IMG/VR virus record: IMGVR_UViG_3300044680_000064
Coordinates: 73,632-103,868 of that record
Length of the DNA: 30,237 bases
From: a virus
Direction: 5' to 3' (one strand)
A program made the translations under genes and the position numbers. Below, piece by piece: positions 29,778-30,237 of this stretch. The notes beneath the pieces are model-generated. The model saw nothing but the letters and a program-made list of their open reading frames with translations. It did no database searches and had not been told where the DNA came from. Position 1 is the first letter of the stretch. Every line of letters begins with the position of its first letter.

Positions 29778-30237
29778 TCACTTTGACTTTTTCTTCGTTT
29801 TCGTCTTTTTCTCCATCGCCGCTTCTTCGGCCGCTCGCTCGCGAATGTAAGCCATCGCGAGTTCTTGTCGTATATTGCCGAAGTTTTGCGGCTGCACATC
29901 GGGTCTGTTCTTGAGATGAATAAGTCTCGCCGCGATGGGGAAGCCGTATTTTTGTCGCAGCTTATAGCCGACGCCATCGGCCATGTTGACTAAATGACCA
30001 GCAGTACACATGGGCGTCTTGCATAGATTTGTTTCCGGATCACAATCCGGACCATAGGTTGATTGGTTGTGAATCCTTTCTTTGGCTTCGATGGCATGCA
30101 AGAGTTTGGTGTAGAGCATCGGAATAATTGGGATGGAGTCCCATTCCTTTTGATATTCTTCCAAGTCGCTCGGCGTCCACCCGGCAGCGCGAAAGTCGCT
30201 CGGCGTCAACCCGGCAGCGCGAAAGTCGCTCGGCGTC
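29778..30237 (-). CDS. Protein with N-terminal decapeptide repeats, 5' end outside the window
   Basis: The frame is open through the right edge, so the start is probably beyond the window; a TTG at 30209 would give 143 aa but lies within a repeat. The visible N-terminus is built of TPSDFRAAG(L/W) units, 10 residues each, ending in TPSDLEEY. The central part has CDPETNLC, CTAGHL and a GFPIAARLIHLKN segment, in a helix-rich context. The C-terminus is a Lys-rich tail (KKTKTKKKSK). Decapeptide repeats of the AAGF/(S/T)-x-E/D-L type occur in unrelated bacterial and viral proteins as helical arrays. Function unknown. A strong terminator follows. Confidence 0.55.
   Translation of the reverse strand, partial: TPSDFRAAGLTPSDFRAAGWTPSDLEEYQKEWDSIPIIPMLYTKLLHAIEAKERIHNQSTYGPDCDPETNLCKTPMCTAGHLVNMADGVGYKLRQKYGFPIAARLIHLKNRPDVQPQNFGNIRQELAMAYIRERAAEEAAMEKKTKTKKKSK
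30163..30237. repeat. 30-bp tandem repeat at the window edge
   Basis: Units of 30 bp start at 30163, 30193 and 30223 (the last cut by the window end). The first two differ only at one base (30178 C, 30208 A), which changes Trp to Leu in the encoded decapeptide. It lies inside the open frame of the right-edge gene and keeps the frame. Because it is at the edge, the number of copies is unknown and an assembly artefact is possible. Confidence 0.8.

Overview
The window is part of the genome of a tailed dsDNA bacteriophage or a closely related prophage or environmental contig. It has two opposed gene blocks that converge near 16.5 kb. Late, structural and host-surface genes run on the + strand (1-16556). 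Recombination, replication, DNA-modification and regulatory genes run on the - strand (30237-16516). Genes are packed tightly, with many ATGA or GTGA overlaps, standard code usage and roughly 55-58% GC by eye. No terminase, portal, major capsid or integrase gene is visible. The host cannot be fixed from the sequence. A cysteine-rich structural protein and a DUF1257-DUF2997 type protein are mildly suggestive of Planctomycetota or a similar environmental bacterium, but this is only a hint.

+ strand block. It opens with the end of an unidentified gene. Next come a virion-type protein with a HEMGH metallopeptidase motif, a 56-aa acidic protein, a helical tape-measure-like protein and two structural proteins, one with 23 cysteines. 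A glycan module follows: a fused double glycosyltransferase-like protein overlapping a COG4551-like tyrosine phosphatase. After a small Cys-rich protein comes the adsorption module: a LamG plus GH43-like protein and a 962-aa fibre with exact 150-bp repeats. Then come a second glycosyltransferase, a T4 endonuclease VII-like nuclease of different base composition, a zinc-finger SAM methyltransferase, two paralogous small structural proteins, a KTSC-domain protein, another structural protein and a zinc ribbon.

- strand block, in transcription order from the right edge. A protein with decapeptide repeats is cut by the window end. It is followed by a small membrane coiled-coil protein, a DUF1257-DUF2997 fusion, a sliding clamp that appears to lack beta-clamp domain 1, and several small proteins. 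Next come an adenine-type DNA methyltransferase, a DUF5131 (Gp37/Gp68) protein and an SMC/Rad50-like ATPase with its own sigma70-type promoter. A second promoter, whose -35 box contains the ATPase stop codon, starts the lower operon. Its leader carries two interleaved inverted repeats. The operon then encodes a broken or non-canonically started zinc finger, a PD-(D/E)XK exonuclease with Cas4-like cysteines, a Bet/RecT annealing protein, a small zinc finger, a sigma70-family factor, a TSPPY-type DNA methyltransferase, two unknowns and a RusA-like resolvase.

A plausible overall reading is as follows. The exonuclease, annealing protein, ATPase, resolvase and clamp handle phage DNA recombination and replication. 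The methyltransferases protect the DNA. The sigma factor may switch transcription towards the + strand late genes. The late block builds a tail whose fibres and associated enzymes act on, or are decorated with, glycans. The most notable items are the interleaved-repeat leader of the recombination operon, the two-domain clamp and the unusual glycan module.
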